Shown here: one piece after another, positions 1 through 11,006 of the stretch
Position numbering within the stretch: the stretch's first letter is position 1
Layout: each line of letters starts with the position of its first letter
NCBI GenBank assembly: GCA_015680685.1
Contig: MNCI01026430.1
Span: 112,230-176,229, forward strand
DNA: 64,000 nt
Source: Gnetum montanum
Taxonomy: Eukaryota > Streptophyta > Gnetopsida > Gnetales > Gnetaceae
Direction of reading: 5' to 3'
The notes under the pieces: model-generated
Told to the model about the DNA's origin: nothing
Seen by the model: only the letters and a program-made list of their open reading frames with translations
The model's database searches: none
Position numbers and translations under genes: made by a program

Positions 1-115
1 CCTAAGGCTAACTGTCTAGGTTCCACAACTAGTCCGTCTATGGAGTTCGACTAGATCGCTTGTGAAAATGCTCATATTCGTATGGTTGAGTGTAGGGGTA
101 CCTCGCCACTCATCA
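1..115 (+). repeat. 3' end of a Ty3/gypsy LTR (L1)
   Basis: The window opens inside an LTR. The block ends ATTCGTATGGTTGAGTGTAG then GGGTACCTCGCCACTCATCA, which is the reverse complement of the LTR edge at 39185, 57261 and 36060, so this LTR is on the + strand and only its U5 end is in view. It is followed at once by CCCAA and then by the middle of a second, more diverged LTR, which suggests that L1 inserted into that older LTR. The CCCAA could be one copy of a 5-bp target duplication, but the other copy is outside the window. Confidence 0.8.
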
Positions 116-499
116 CCCAACAGAGCTTAATGCTTGGTAGCCTAGTAGTGTTGGATGTGTTGAGGATGTGTACGGAAAGTGGGACTAGATGCTTATGTTA
201 GGATAGTTAGTTATTAATTAGCAATCAAAGTAGTTAAATAGGTTAATAAATTGAGTTTTAACTTGTTATCAATTGTAAGTGAATAAAATATAAAATAATA
301 AAAATCATGTGTCCCAATTACACTTAACCATACAATTAAGCTTCACAAGTGTAGTTGGGAAGACAACGGTCGTCACGATTAGATATCACTTCCTAAAACT
401 AATGTACTTAGGAACTTAAGGTCTTTGAAATTCAACCAAATTACACGTGAATGCTTGTAATTAATATGGTTGGGCATAGGATATACTCACTGCTCATCA
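116..499 (+). repeat. Truncated older LTR (L2), 3' half
   Basis: This aligns by eye with the R-U5 half of the LTRs of copies A and J: the block beginning CCCAACAGAGCTTAATGCTT corresponds to the CCCAATAGCGTAGCGCTTAG block in copy A. It contains the conserved CACTTAACCATAC and GGGAAGACAACG segments and ends ACTGCTCATCA. Its U3 is missing, probably because L1 lies within it. The sequence just downstream (TGCCTAAATATTT) is not a readable tRNA-Asp primer site. It probably served as the 5' LTR of the gag fragment that follows. Confidence 0.65.
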
Positions 500-1379
500 T
501 TGCCTAAATATTTCAATCTTGAAATTGTCAAATTTTTCTAGAAGCTCTATTGTTTGCAGTTCTTAACCAATATTAACTAGCCAAATACAAGCTTGTATTT
601 TATTGTTTACAAAGCATTTTGGTAGTTAAATAAGAGCATATTTTATGAAATTTCTTGTTAAGATTAGAGGGTTTGAGCAATTCATAATAGATTGAATTGG
701 AATAGCTTTACTACGAAGTGTTTTCTCATGTTAATTTATCTTGCTTAAATGTTTGATATTCCACACTAATTTGCTTTCTTTTCTTTTCTTTTTCTAAAAC
801 CCATTGAATCGCACTCTATTTCTAGTTTTCCTATGGAACTTTCTCTTGGGGAAAATTAGGAGTAGACTGGCAGAATTGTGCTCAAGTATTTTTGTGAAAT
901 TTAATTTATTTCAAGTAATGTACTATAGGGACTATGTAGACTAAGTAATTTGACAAAATAGGAATCTTTAACAACTCAAAGTATTTGAAAAAGCTAGCTA
1001 AATTTCTTTTATGATAGCTAATTACATTTTCATTCATAAACCCAAGCATATCAACATTCATAACAATAAACACATACTCATGATTATTTCATTTCATAAT
1101 CACTAAGTTTATTTGGAGGTATTTGGGCCTTAGTGTTGCTAGAAGACTAGAAAGCACCTAAACCCTATTTGAAGAACACCTTTGCATCCCGTGACCCCAA
1201 AGCCATGAGACTAGAGGCGTCTAAGTGTTGGTGGTCCCAAATGGCCACCAATAGCAAGCAACCAAGGTTAAGGGTGAACTAGTCTTAGAACTAAGGGAAC
1301 CTCAAGGCCAAGGTTCCCTAATCATTCACCAAAAGAACAACTAAGAGATCAAAGAAGAAGGACCAATTGGTACAAATTC
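500..1379. other. Leader-like stretch without a recognisable gene
   Basis: AT-rich sequence between the L2 LTR and the first recognisable gag similarity. Copies A, B and E begin gag about 150 bases after the LTR, so this roughly 0.9 kb is either a different leader or inserted sequence. The part from about 1112 to 1380 is richer in G and C and may be an untranslated leader. No gene is supported. Confidence 0.4.
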
Positions 1380-3300
1380 CCTAGTTTTCCATCCTTACCA
1401 TCCTCCTCATTGTTAATATTTGACAAGGGGGAACATGACCAAGTTTGAAAGAGAAATGATCGAGGCCAAGATAAAGATGATAGAAGATTTCATCATTGAT
1501 ATGGAAGTAGGAAACATAGACAATGACAAGAAGAGGAGGATCATCATGAAAGAATGCATAACAAGATACATCATAGGAGATATGGCCATGACAAGGACCA
1601 TCATGAATATGATGACTATGATGAATTACTGCTTGCTACAAGAAGCATGATAAACATTTCAAAGGTAGTTCATATTCCCACTAGAAATGAAAGGAATGAA
1701 TCAAATGACTTGATATGAATAAAATATCTAAGTTTGAAGGAGGATACAATGTTGATTTGCAATATCATTTACAAGCCTTCCATGATGCCTGTTCCTTGTA
1801 GAGCATTGAGAATGAGTGGTAGAAGCTCAAACTCTTCCCTAGAACACTCATCAAAAAAGTTGAGATTTTGTACCATTATTTGGAGCCAAAATCTATCCAT
1901 AGATGGAGTACAATGTTAGAACCATTTAATGATAAATATCAAACATACTTCAAGGTGTCTAACTTGAGAAAGCAAATTCAAGGATGGAAACAAGAGAATC
2001 ACAAATCCCTTGATGCAGCCTTGGAAGGTATTACTCTCTTTTACACTGACACCAAGGCCATGGTTTCTCTCAAAGGGAACATTTTCACCACATAATAGAT
2101 GGGCTAAAAAATAAAACCAAAGAGACTCTTGGGGTTTATGCCTAAGGAGATTGTCAAAAATGATAGCCCATCAGATCCACGCGCTTTTAATAAAGTGACC
2201 AAGGAAGAAGAAAAACTAAAAAAGAGAGAAAGTGCATAGGAGTATAACAAAGACCTCTTCATTCATAAAAGGGAGGTACATCTCTACGAGCTTGAGGAGG
2301 AAGCATCATTAGAGAAGGTTATACAAAGGAAAACCTTGCTGATTTAAAAATCTATCATAGAAATATTGACTAAGGTGGATAAAATATAGGACTCCTTGAA
2401 TGAGAAGTTTCAAACTGCTCTAAAAATTATGAAGAAGAAAATAAAGTAGGGGAATAGTGATAAGGATAAAAGGAGAGGAAAGGATGCAGGAAAGGACTAC
2501 TATTAACAAAAAGGTAAGATTGCAATAGTTGATAAGTTGTAGATTTTGAAACAGAAGATGAAGGTTGTAACATCTACCAATATGGATATTCTAAGAGATG
2601 TTGTCATGTACTATCACACTTGCAAGAATCTAGAGCTTATGCATTGAATTTGAAGTTTGCTAGGAGGTAACCACCCAAGAGATTGCCTTAGCCATAAGGT
2701 AATTATCGGCAATAGTTCCACTAATAACAATATTATCCAAGTGGAGTGCCACCTCAATCTCAAGATTATTATCACTAATGACAAAACCCATTGTTGTGGG
2801 GGATGCCAGCACCAAGGCAGCAATATTCTTTCTGCTAATAAAACCTATATGGATGCTATGTCCAACAACCTGTATCTCCTAGTGGCTCTACAAGCAATAC
2901 TTATTTCTCCCATAACTAATATCTTCCTGAATATCATAGACATACTACTTCATGAGCTGAATCACCTTTAGCTTACACTCCTCATTATCCACCACAACAC
3001 TCAACACCTCACACCTCTGCTTCTTTGCCACCTGCACCACTTATGCAAGGTAAGATACCACCTCAGCCTTAACAATGTAATGCCACGTGGGTTGTGAACT
3101 TACAATCATATGAAAATTCAAGTGGTTTTGAGCATAAACCATGAAAAAGGGCTTTCTTTAGACCTAATAGTCCACCTAAACCCCTGTAGGCATCTGTAGC
3201 TACTTATCATTCTCAAACTACCTTTGAGATAATCACTGAGCCGCCTTTAAACCAAAGATCCTAAAATGTATACACTATCGTGTTAACTCTTGCAATTATG
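1380..3300 (+). pseudogene. gag pseudogene of Athila-like copy F
   Basis: Gag packages retrotransposon RNA into cytoplasmic virus-like particles. Broken reading frames match the gag of copies A, B, E and J in the same order. First comes an Asp/Arg/His-rich linker (about 1440-1610), then a DELLLATRSM motif near 1625. The core gag domain follows, with LFPRTLIKK-like and WSTMLEPFNDKYQTYF segments (about 1830-1960) and NLRKQIQGWKQ (about 1961-1995). A knuckle-like motif (GCNIYQYGYSKRCC) lies at about 2563-2605, and a Pro/Gln/His-rich tail follows. Frameshifts and stops (for example TAG where the other copies read Gln) show it is dead. No convincing start codon remains. Confidence 0.75.
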
Positions 3301-3965
3301 GACTGTATAAAGGTACAAAATCTTTTTAGAACATGAATTAATCTTGGAAGTCCTCTAATTTATTTGTAGATTGTAGGAAATGATCTGTGCAAGGCTTTAC
3401 TACACTCAGGTTCCAGGGTAAATTTAACTTCCCAAGAAATGCACAAAACTTGGAATCCACCTTCACCAAAAAAATGTAATATCAGGTTAGAGCTTGCTAA
3501 TCAATCCATCACTGTTTCCTTGGGATTGGTGGAGGATATTATGATTACCATTCAAGGATGATCCTATCTAGCAGATTTCTTAATTATTCAAGTGGACAAC
3601 TATAAGGGGAACTTCCAAATTATCATGGAAAGGACTTGGCTAAGCACAATTGATGTTAATTTAAGGATCAACAACCTTTCCTTGAAAACATCTAAGGAAA
3701 ATGAATTTGGAAAGATTGAGAAGAAGATAGTTCCATGCATCATGTAATGTGACATAGGGTACCATTACATGTAGAAAATATGGCTGTAAAAAGCACATCC
3801 ATTACAACATGGAAGAAGTATGCCAAAACAACAGATGTCGAAATATGCCTGTATGCATCAATCAAAAAACAAGAGGGTATCCAATGGCTGACAATAGATG
3901 ATAACTCCAATTCTACGATCTACATGGAACTAGCTGAGATCCTCACAAGTGCTACATTTGACATA
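3301..3965 (+). pseudogene. Retropepsin (protease) fragment of copy F; pol truncated
   Basis: The translation matches the aspartic protease of copies A, B and E. CKALLHSGSRVNLTS near 3390-3435 corresponds to the active-site strand LLDSGxxVN, with the catalytic Asp changed to His. It is followed by a SITVSLGLVEDIMITI-like strand, then FLIIQVDNYKGNF and ENEFGKIEKK near 3700-3725. Similarity continues as QEGIQWLTI near 3880 and fades by about 3965. No RT, RNase H or integrase follows, so copy F has lost most of pol. Confidence 0.75.
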
Positions 3966-4241
3966 TGCCCTAAATGCTTTTTCTTTGGCATGGCTTCACT
4001 TAGGTTTATTGATGTTACCAAAAATTAAATGTCTGAATTGTTTAAATGGTGAATTGTATGTTGGTGTAATGTAAGCATCATGTTTCCATATAAGTTTTAA
4101 TATTTGCTTTACCAAAAATTATTCTTAAAATTAGCTCTTATGTTATCCATAGGGCTTATTTTTTAAATAACATATATTTAGTTTTCATAATATTTTATTG
4201 CACAAAATTGAGCTTGCCTATAGTTAACTAAAGAGCATACA
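3966..4241. other. AT-rich junction, no gene
   Basis: This short stretch lies between the truncated pol of copy F and LTR G. It has no clear G-rich polypurine tract. It may be remnant internal sequence of copy F or captured flank. Nothing further is supported. Confidence 0.3.
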
Positions 4242-5214
4242 TGATGCATTTTTGGATTCGTGAGTGTTAATAATTATTTAATGGTTTATTTATTTGATGG
4301 TATCATCTATAAAGATTTTCATCAAGGAATTTATAATAAAGTGGTTAAATCCATAATTAAGTTTGTATGATTGATTATGATATCTTAGATGCAATATTGT
4401 AGCTCAATATAAGATGTTGTAGATGCTATATAGTGGACCATAGCCATGCCTATAAATATGAGCCCATTATCATGTCAAACTTAACTTTTGGTCAATCCTT
4501 AGAAATACTCTTGGAGTTTCTTTTCAAAAGTTATAGTTAGTTGTGAATGCCTGCAGCGTGGTGATTTATAATTGTGGGACATCTTTACTCAAGTGGATTG
4601 TAGCTAGATGTATTTCATGGTCAAAAATAAAGATCAAGATTGCTTTTCATTAAAGCAACATCTCACTTAGATTAGATTTAATTTCTTCTACAATTTACAT
4701 TTCCTATGCAATTTATATTCCTATGTCATTTACATTTCAATGTCTATTAGGTACTTGACAAAATAAGTATGGAAAATTTCTAGCACACAAGTATAATCAT
4801 ATGGTAACATAGTAGTGGGTAAGCTTGCTTTTCTTAGTAGCTAGTTACTTGGTAACCTTAGTAATTGTTATATTAGCCTACGACATGTTCGGCAAGTCAA
4901 GAATGGATGCTTATTATTGTTAGGCTAGAACAACTTTTCTTTCACATTATTCTTAGTTAATAGAATTTATATTCACTTTATTATGTCTTACCTTAGTACT
5001 TTAAGAGCCACTCAACATCATATAATCATATATCTCACTTAGAGTTAAACCATGTGTTTCGAACTTTGCTAACTCTAGGGAGAAGACAACGATCATGAAC
5101 TTATCATCAAGTTGCTAGTATACATACATTGTATCATCCATAGATTACAATTTGGTTGCACATGTGCACTTGTGACTTGTATGGTTGAGTGTTGGAAACT
5201 CTCACCACTCATTA
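4242..5214 (+). repeat. Divergent LTR (G), possibly solo or the 3' LTR of copy F
   Basis: It begins TGATGCATTT and ends CACCACTCATTA, with the family landmarks in order: a TATA box TATAAATATGAGCCC at 4451, the TGCCTGCAGCG block near 4549, a polyadenylation-like AATAAAG near 4627, GGGAGAAGACAACG near 5078, and TGTATGGTTGAGTGTTGG near 5178. U3 upstream of TATA carries decayed GATATC/AATATTG motifs like those of LTRs C, H and I. The sequence after 5214 is not a primer site or gag, so it is not a 5' LTR of a following element. No flanking target duplication is evident. Confidence 0.65.
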
Positions 5215-7235
5215 GCTAGGATCACATTTGAGAAATATATGGGTTGTGAGTCATGGTCTAGTTGTGTTCTAGTCGTGTCATGCATTATGTCAAGTCTCAA
5301 ATGAGAGGATGACTATGGTTGAGCTATGATGTAGTTGTAGCATGAGTAATGAAAAATGCAAGTTAGCCATAATCAAGTCACACTAGGTCCCAAGAATAGC
5401 TTATTTTGATTGAGGGGCTATAGGGTAAGCCATGAACCTTACATTGACAAACTTGCGATGCGGGATGTAGGTCCATTATAAGCCACATTGAGGTCATACC
5501 TAGTATAAAACTAGATGACGTGGGAAGGATGAGAGCTACACTTGAATTGTAGTAGGTTAAAGATAAAATGTTTAATGAATAGGTACATGAATTAGAATCG
5601 ATGGTGGTATAATAAGCATTATGTCAAGTTGGGTAAGTTTTGTAGATTAGATAAGGGCTCTAATATATGTATTTTTTATAAGCATCACAGGTTTGTGAAA
5701 TTTATGTGAATGATTCCCATTTGTATAAATGATGTATTTCTAATGAAAATCACATGTTTGCAAGTTTTACATGAATGATTCTCATTTATGTATAGGGTGT
5801 GCTTTGTGCACTGGATGTATCAAATGTGTTTGTGTTAATAGTGTGTTGTGTGCAAAATTGGAACATCTAGTACATCTGTTTTGATAATTGATGCAATGAA
5901 TGTACTAGTACATGTGAGTATGTGATTATTGTTACACTTGTATGTGCTAAGGTATGATGTTTAGTTACACATGATGTGTTAGTAACTATGATTATTATAT
6001 GGAGTAGGCTATGCTTATGTCATAATTAATGATTTCTACATGAGTAGGTTGTAGTAAGTATGTTATAGTTATGTTGGTCCAAGGATGATGCATGTAACAA
6101 AGGTTACTTATGACCATTGATTGAAGTGATGCATTGAGATTATGTTATGATGACAATGCACATAACATGGATTGCTTGTGACCATATGATAAGTAGAGTA
6201 AACATGAAGATGTGAACTTGTTGGAGTGATGCATTGAGATAATGTTATGATGACAATGCATGTAGCATGGATCACTAATGACCTTATAACAAGTAGAGCA
6301 AACATGAGGGTAGGAATCAATTGGTGATGAGGTACCCTGGAGGAATTATGATGACTCTTGCTAGTTGCAATGATAAGACTTCTATCTCAAGCCTTATTCT
6401 AAGAGTAAGAGGGCATAGACTAGGCCTATGACTAGTACAAGATCTAAGTGCATTTAGTTATGCTCAAATCTATTCTCTGGAAGATTTGTAACCTAGGGTC
6501 ACAAATGTGGAAACAAACATTAGCACTCATTATGGATTATGTAGTTGTGAAAAATAATAAAAGACATGTAGGCACTGATAGTGACTTGAGTATACATGTC
6601 AACAATATCATGCTTACATTGAGTATCAATGTGTCAATAGCCTTAGGAAATATGTAATTATCTATTGTGGGATAATGATTCCTTAGAGTCATTGGTTATC
6701 CATGTTGTGTCTACATGCTTATTGGTATTAGTTACTACAAATGAGCCTAGTTATGTTGTGTGCATGATATGCCTAATGAGTTGGTGAGCTATTATATACT
6801 AATGGCTATGATTTCTTGTGCTTGATAGAGATTTGGTACTTAGGATTGATGTTGTTAGTTGATGTGACTAGATGCACTATGGTTTGAGTGATGATCATGA
6901 TATATTGCATGAAAAGTGCTAACCCTGTTGTAGGTTGCTTTGCATACCCCACATCTCTCCTCCAGCACAACATCAAATGCCTCATCCATATGGGATGTTC
7001 AAAGGCTCCTACTCAATCTTATATTGATTCTTTTATGTGCAAGTGATGGAGCTCGAAGCATAAGAGACTAACAGCCTAAGAGAGGTAATGCAAGGTTTTG
7101 ATCTATGCTCATTTTTCTCCTATTACATGTATTTATGAGAGATATAGACTTGTTTGTTGATGGTGCTAGTTTGAATAGCCTATGAACTATACTACTTTGT
7201 ACAATGTATGATATATATTATATTATGATAGAACA
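5215..7235. other. Unassigned non-coding stretch
   Basis: About 2 kb of AT-rich sequence without a credible reading frame. It holds a 100-bp tandem duplication (listed separately). The small open frames here (6108-6320 on - and 6448-6657 on +) have no recognisable domain and sit on low-complexity repeat sequence. Origin unknown; probably old transposon or intergenic DNA. Confidence 0.4.
6080..6312. repeat. 100-bp tandem repeat, about 2.3 copies
   Basis: Two adjacent units begin AGTGATGCATTGAGAT at 6125 and 6225, giving a period of exactly 100 bp. Both share TTATGATGACAATGCA, then a GTGACC or ATGACC segment, then AAGTAGAGNAAACATGA. A partial unit precedes them at about 6080-6124 (GATGATGCATGTAAC, then TTATGACC). 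Unit differences are scattered substitutions. No function is inferred. Confidence 0.8.
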
Positions 7236-7400
7236 ATGAGGTGTTAGCATAGTGGTAAGACTTTTGATTTGAAAGCTCCAAGTTATGGGTTCAATTCTGG
7301 TGGACAATGCTTAGTTATAAAGTTTTAATTGGACTATATATCTTAGGGTGTACCTATATTACAATTATTTCAAGGTTCCAACATCCCCCTCCCCTCCTTC
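7236..7400 (+). mobile_element. tRNA-like SINE head (possible)
   Basis: The sequence has an RNA polymerase III box A-like TAGCATAGTGGTAAGA at 7244 and a box B-like GGTTCAATTCT at 7288, about 44 bp apart, as in tRNA-derived promoters. The acceptor arms do not pair, so it is not a functional tRNA. The 3' extent is uncertain: a possible body continues to the C-rich tract near 7385. It could also be a chance or decayed tRNA pseudogene. Confidence 0.4.
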
Positions 7401-8038
7401 CCCTCCTTCTTTATATGATAGGATATGTGTGCCAACCTTATTATTTGATAGTATATGATAGGTGTGCCTAATGAATAATATAGAAATTTACTACCCTGAT
7501 GTTGTATAATCTTATGGACTTATATATGTATGTATGCAAAGTAGTGTTAATTTGATATTCTTATTCCATGCTTTGGCTTGTTTATATAAGAGATTTTATG
7601 GAGTGATTTATAGCTTTTTGATGTGTTGTTCAATTTACTCATTGCTTATCATGCATTTACTTCAATGTTATGCTAGAATATGGTTTCCACTTGAGCTTGG
7701 CTTGGGTCAGTCATGTATAGTATTACAATAAAGTAAACTCCATACTTATCTATCAAATTAAATAATTTGTAATGGATAAATTTATTCAAATAATTTATAT
7801 TCTTAATTATGTTTAAATTTATGCAATATTCAATGAATTGCAGAAAAAGGTTTTTATGATTCAAGTTTTTCAAAGTTTAATGTATTTTAAAAAAATTGTA
7901 TAAAATTATTGAATATAAACAAAAAAAAGAAAAATTTTAAAATTTTCAAGTTAATAAACATGTGATGCAATATTTTGCTAGTTTTTTTATAAAAATTTAT
8001 TGAAGGGCAAGGTTTCATATCAAATTCATACACTGATG
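7401..8038. other. AT-rich stretch, no gene
   Basis: This begins with a C-rich tract and becomes strongly AT-rich from about 7740 to 8030. Overlapping small frames on both strands (7534-7731 and 7673-7873) have no domain similarity and look like composition artefacts. Confidence 0.4.
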
Positions 8039-8216
8039 AAAAAAGGATCATTACCTAGAGCCATAATACTCATCTAGTTAAGTGGGCTCCTAGGAGGGTT
8101 GGTAGATGATCAAAAGCCTAACCTCATAGAGTGGCTATGCCCAAGATTGAATCCAAGTCTTCAACTTGAGAAATGAGCATGTTACCATCACTTTAAAAGA
8201 GAGTTCCTTGGCCCCC
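8039..8216 (-). mobile_element. tRNA-derived SINE, copy 1
   Basis: Read on the - strand this has a box A-like GATGGTAACATGCTC, a box B-like GGATTCAATCT about 35 bp later, and a body with GGCATAGCCACT, then GTTAGGCTTTTGATCATC, CCTCCTAGGAGCCC and ACTTAACTAGATGAG. It ends GATCCTTTTTT, a run of six T that is a typical polymerase III terminator. The same arrangement with many substitutions occurs at 40321-40505, so the two are diverged copies of one dispersed family about 180 bp long. The exact 5' edge is uncertain. Confidence 0.65.
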
Positions 8217-8258
8217 TTCACAAGTACATGAAAAATTGAAATGCAAAACATCATTATT

Positions 8259-8283
8259 GGAAATGGAAATGGAAATGGAAATG
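8259..8283. repeat. (GGAAAT)4 microsatellite
   Basis: Four perfect copies of GGAAAT followed by G. It lies just beyond the 5' side of SINE copy 1. Confidence 0.9.
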
Positions 8284-9971
8284 CTTAATTATGTGAGACC
8301 ATAAAGGGTATATAGAACACACAAAAATATTTTTAAAAGGGTATCATTACTATTAAGTAAAGAGCCTTTTTCAATAAGCATTTATTGCTTGGTACGCTTT
8401 CCATTAAACATAACACCTTTTTCCATGACATTTCATGGTTACTTTACTAGGACCTACTTAAAGCTACGACCTTATCGCTACTAGATTGTGACTTTATTGC
8501 AACCAAACCATTAATTTGATAGCAACTGCAAGTGCACTCCTATTACTAGGTTAATTCCAATTGAAACTACCACTACAAGTCCACCATCATTCTATTGTGA
8601 ATAAGCCATCATTTTGATAGGTGCAAGTGCACTGCTAGGGGATCACAAGTTGCATACTTTCAAACTATGACATAAATAGACTATAAGTTGTTCATTAATC
8701 ATCAGATTCAATTGGACTTTTTACATGGTGAGTGCTACCTAGGTGTGAGTTTAATGTGTCCTAATCATGAGCTTAGAATTAACTCTAATGTTAAAACATT
8801 ACGAATTCAACCAATGAAGTTAATGTTAAAACCCTCACAAATAGAAATGAAAATTATAGAAATTGATAGAATTCTATAGTTATCATAGAATCTCAAATCT
8901 AGACTTGAAAATTTAATTAACATCATATAAACTCTAGATCTATCAAATCAACATGCTAGATCATAAAGCAACAATAACCTAAAATACTTGATTTAAAAGG
9001 AAAACTTATAATATAATCCTTCTTGGATAATTTGTTGCCTTGGTTACCAATACCTAAAAATCCTCTCCACATGTTCACTCCTAATGTAGATCTACTACCT
9101 ACTTCTACTTATAATCATTCCACCTTGTATTATCATTTAAGTTTGCTGATCCGAGTCTCTGTTGAATGTCAAATACATCTAATGAACCAAAGATATAGTA
9201 TTGATAGGATTAAGATCTTGCTCCTATGGTTGGCATGAGGCTCCAATTGTTGACATGAAACTTCAATAGTTAACATGAAACTTTGTTGGGTATAAGGCTT
9301 GAAATTGACCTAATTCTTTATTGACCACAAGACTTCTCTTGACATGAGACTTCATTAATCAACTAAGATATATTTAAGCATATTGAGGAGTGTTAATTTG
9401 GTAATCACCTAGCAACTATTGGTTTACTACATATCTAACACACTACAACCTTAGCTAATATGTTACACTACATCTTTATCCAACTATCATCTTATCCTTA
9501 TTACATCTCATGACTCCATCATCTCACAATCATGATAAGATAAAAATTAAGACAAGGTCAATATGATAAAAACAACATGATAAAGATAACATGACTCATT
9601 ACTTTAAAGGATAATGTGTATAAATTATGCTTGTTTAGGTATCCTCATGTTTTACAACGAGTTATTATATTCCATGATACTTGACTAAATATTCTTAAAA
9701 GGTTAGTGGATATTTGAAATAACATAGTTAATCATAATCCTAATAATATTAATTATTGATAGCACATAAACCAACAATTACAACTAGACACCACTAAAAT
9801 ACCCAAATATTATCAATGTACTAACTAAAAGTTTGAATCACATGCACTAGACCAAGATATCTTATGGCATACCACTTATTACTAAGGTTACTTAAGAGGG
9901 TCTAAGTTAAGCATGTTACATCAATAAAACTACATCCAAAGTATGATTTGAAATTGATTTACTTATATATG
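8284..9971. other. Unassigned AT-rich flank of copy A
   Basis: No gene is supported. Two loosely repeated segments (TTTGATAGCAACTGCAAGTG near 8515 and TTTGATAGGTGCAAGTGCAC near 8613) and a run of imperfect TTGACATGAAACTTCA-like units (about 9235-9350) are visible. The open frames 8688-8879 and 9023-9238 lack recognisable motifs. Confidence 0.4.
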
Positions 9972-10853
9972 TGATGAAATGTAGTTTGTTGCGTTGACTA
10001 GGCCCTGTCGATGCAGTCTACTGTGTCGACTAGGCCTCATCGACGTAGGGGTCTATCCTAGCCTATAAATATGTGCTCACCAACCACATTTATGGCATCA
10101 GATTTCATAGTAGCAGTAGAGTTCTTACAATTTGTTTAGTCAAAAGTTAAAATATTTTTCTTGAGTGCTTGCAACAGGAGTCATTGAGTGTCCAAATCTT
10201 TATTTGAGCATTGTTGTACTTGAACACGACAGTGTGTGCAGTAATAAAGATGAACTTCTTGATAAACCTTGTAGCATTTTGGATAGTTTAAATGTTTCAT
10301 TTATGCATTCAATATATTCAGTTATTTATTCAATATTTTTCAGTAATTAAGTTGATTAAGCTAATTAAGCAAGATAAGCTAAATAAAGTAAATACATAAG
10401 TACGATAGCTTTGAACATAGCATGTATTCGCTTGATAATCCTAGCAATGTTATTGTTTGGTGCACCCAATAGCGTAGCGCTTAGTAACCTTGTAGTGGAT
10501 ACGTGGGCTAAGGACGTGTATGGAAGGTTGGAATGGATGCTTATGTTAGGATTAGTTAGAGACCAATTAGTTAGTTAATTCAGATTAGTCATTAAATTAC
10601 TCTATATCTCTCTCTTTAAGCATCCAAAAACGTAAAACATAAAATGATAAAAATCATATGCCTTGATTTCACTTAACCATACCTTTGTACTTCACAAGTG
10701 TAATCGAGAATACAATGAATGACCTTAGGGCAAGATTTACTTTCTAGAAGACTAGTGCACTGAAAACTATAAAGTCCACAAAATTCGACCGGATGACACA
10801 TGAACGCTTTGTGATTTGTATGGTTGGACATAGGGGTACCTCCTCGCTGATCA
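9972..10853 (+). repeat. 5' LTR of element A
   Basis: 882 bp from TGATGAAATG to GCTGATCA. It is immediately followed by one base and the primer-binding site. U3 holds GTCGACTAGGCC-type motifs and a TATA box at 10064-10070. The R/U5 part has AATAAAGATG near 10242 (a polyadenylation-like signal conserved in all LTRs of the group) and the CACTTAACCATAC segment near 10671. The 3' LTR at 22186 matches through its first 677 bp. A 61-codon open frame here is also open in the 3' LTR, but this reflects LTR duplication, not a gene. Confidence 0.9.
9990..10070 (+). promoter_or_regulatory. U3 promoter of element A: GTCGAC motif array plus TATA
   Basis: Repeated motifs GTTGACTAGGCC, GTCGATGCAGTC, GTCGACTAGGCC and ATCGACGTAGG stand directly upstream of CCTATAAATATG (TATA at 10064). 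The same order is seen in the 3' LTR (TATA at 22338) and in the LTR of copy B (TATA on - at 24448-24454). The TATA box probably drives full-length element RNA; the enhancer role of the motifs is inference. Confidence 0.7.
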
Positions 10854-10854
10854 T

Positions 10855-10872
10855 TGGCACTGTTGCTAGGGA
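10855..10872 (+). other. Primer-binding site, tRNA-Asp
   Basis: TGGCACTGTTGCTAGGGA lies one base after the LTR. It matches the complement of the plant tRNA-Asp 3' end (TGGCGCCGTTGCCGGGGA) at 14 of 18 positions. All differences are C to T or G to A, as expected from deamination of methylated cytosine. Confidence 0.85.
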
Positions 10873-11006
10873 CTTTGTTTGTTGAAACATGCAGTATCTA
10901 GGATTAGTGAACATTATTAATATCATTGGATGAACCAAAGGTCAACATCACTCTCGAACGACATCCAATTACAAAAGCACATTGAAAATTTTATTTGTTT
11001 TGCAAA

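Noticed and set aside
1413-1604. Hydrophobic 63-codon - strand frame
   Set aside because: Antisense shadow of the Asp/Arg-rich gag linker of copy F.
5215-5400. Internal region of an element whose 5' LTR is G
   Set aside because: No tRNA-Asp primer site and no gag similarity follow 5214.
7236-7320. A functional tRNA gene
   Set aside because: Boxes A and B are present, but the acceptor and T arms do not pair.
8259-8283. CRISPR-like or satellite array
   Set aside because: Only four GGAAAT units with no spacers; the window is plant nuclear repeat DNA and has no CRISPR features.
10165-10350. 61-codon frame conserved in both LTRs of element A (also 22439-22624)
   Set aside because: Conservation is explained by LTR duplication; it has no motif and other LTRs of the group do not keep it open.
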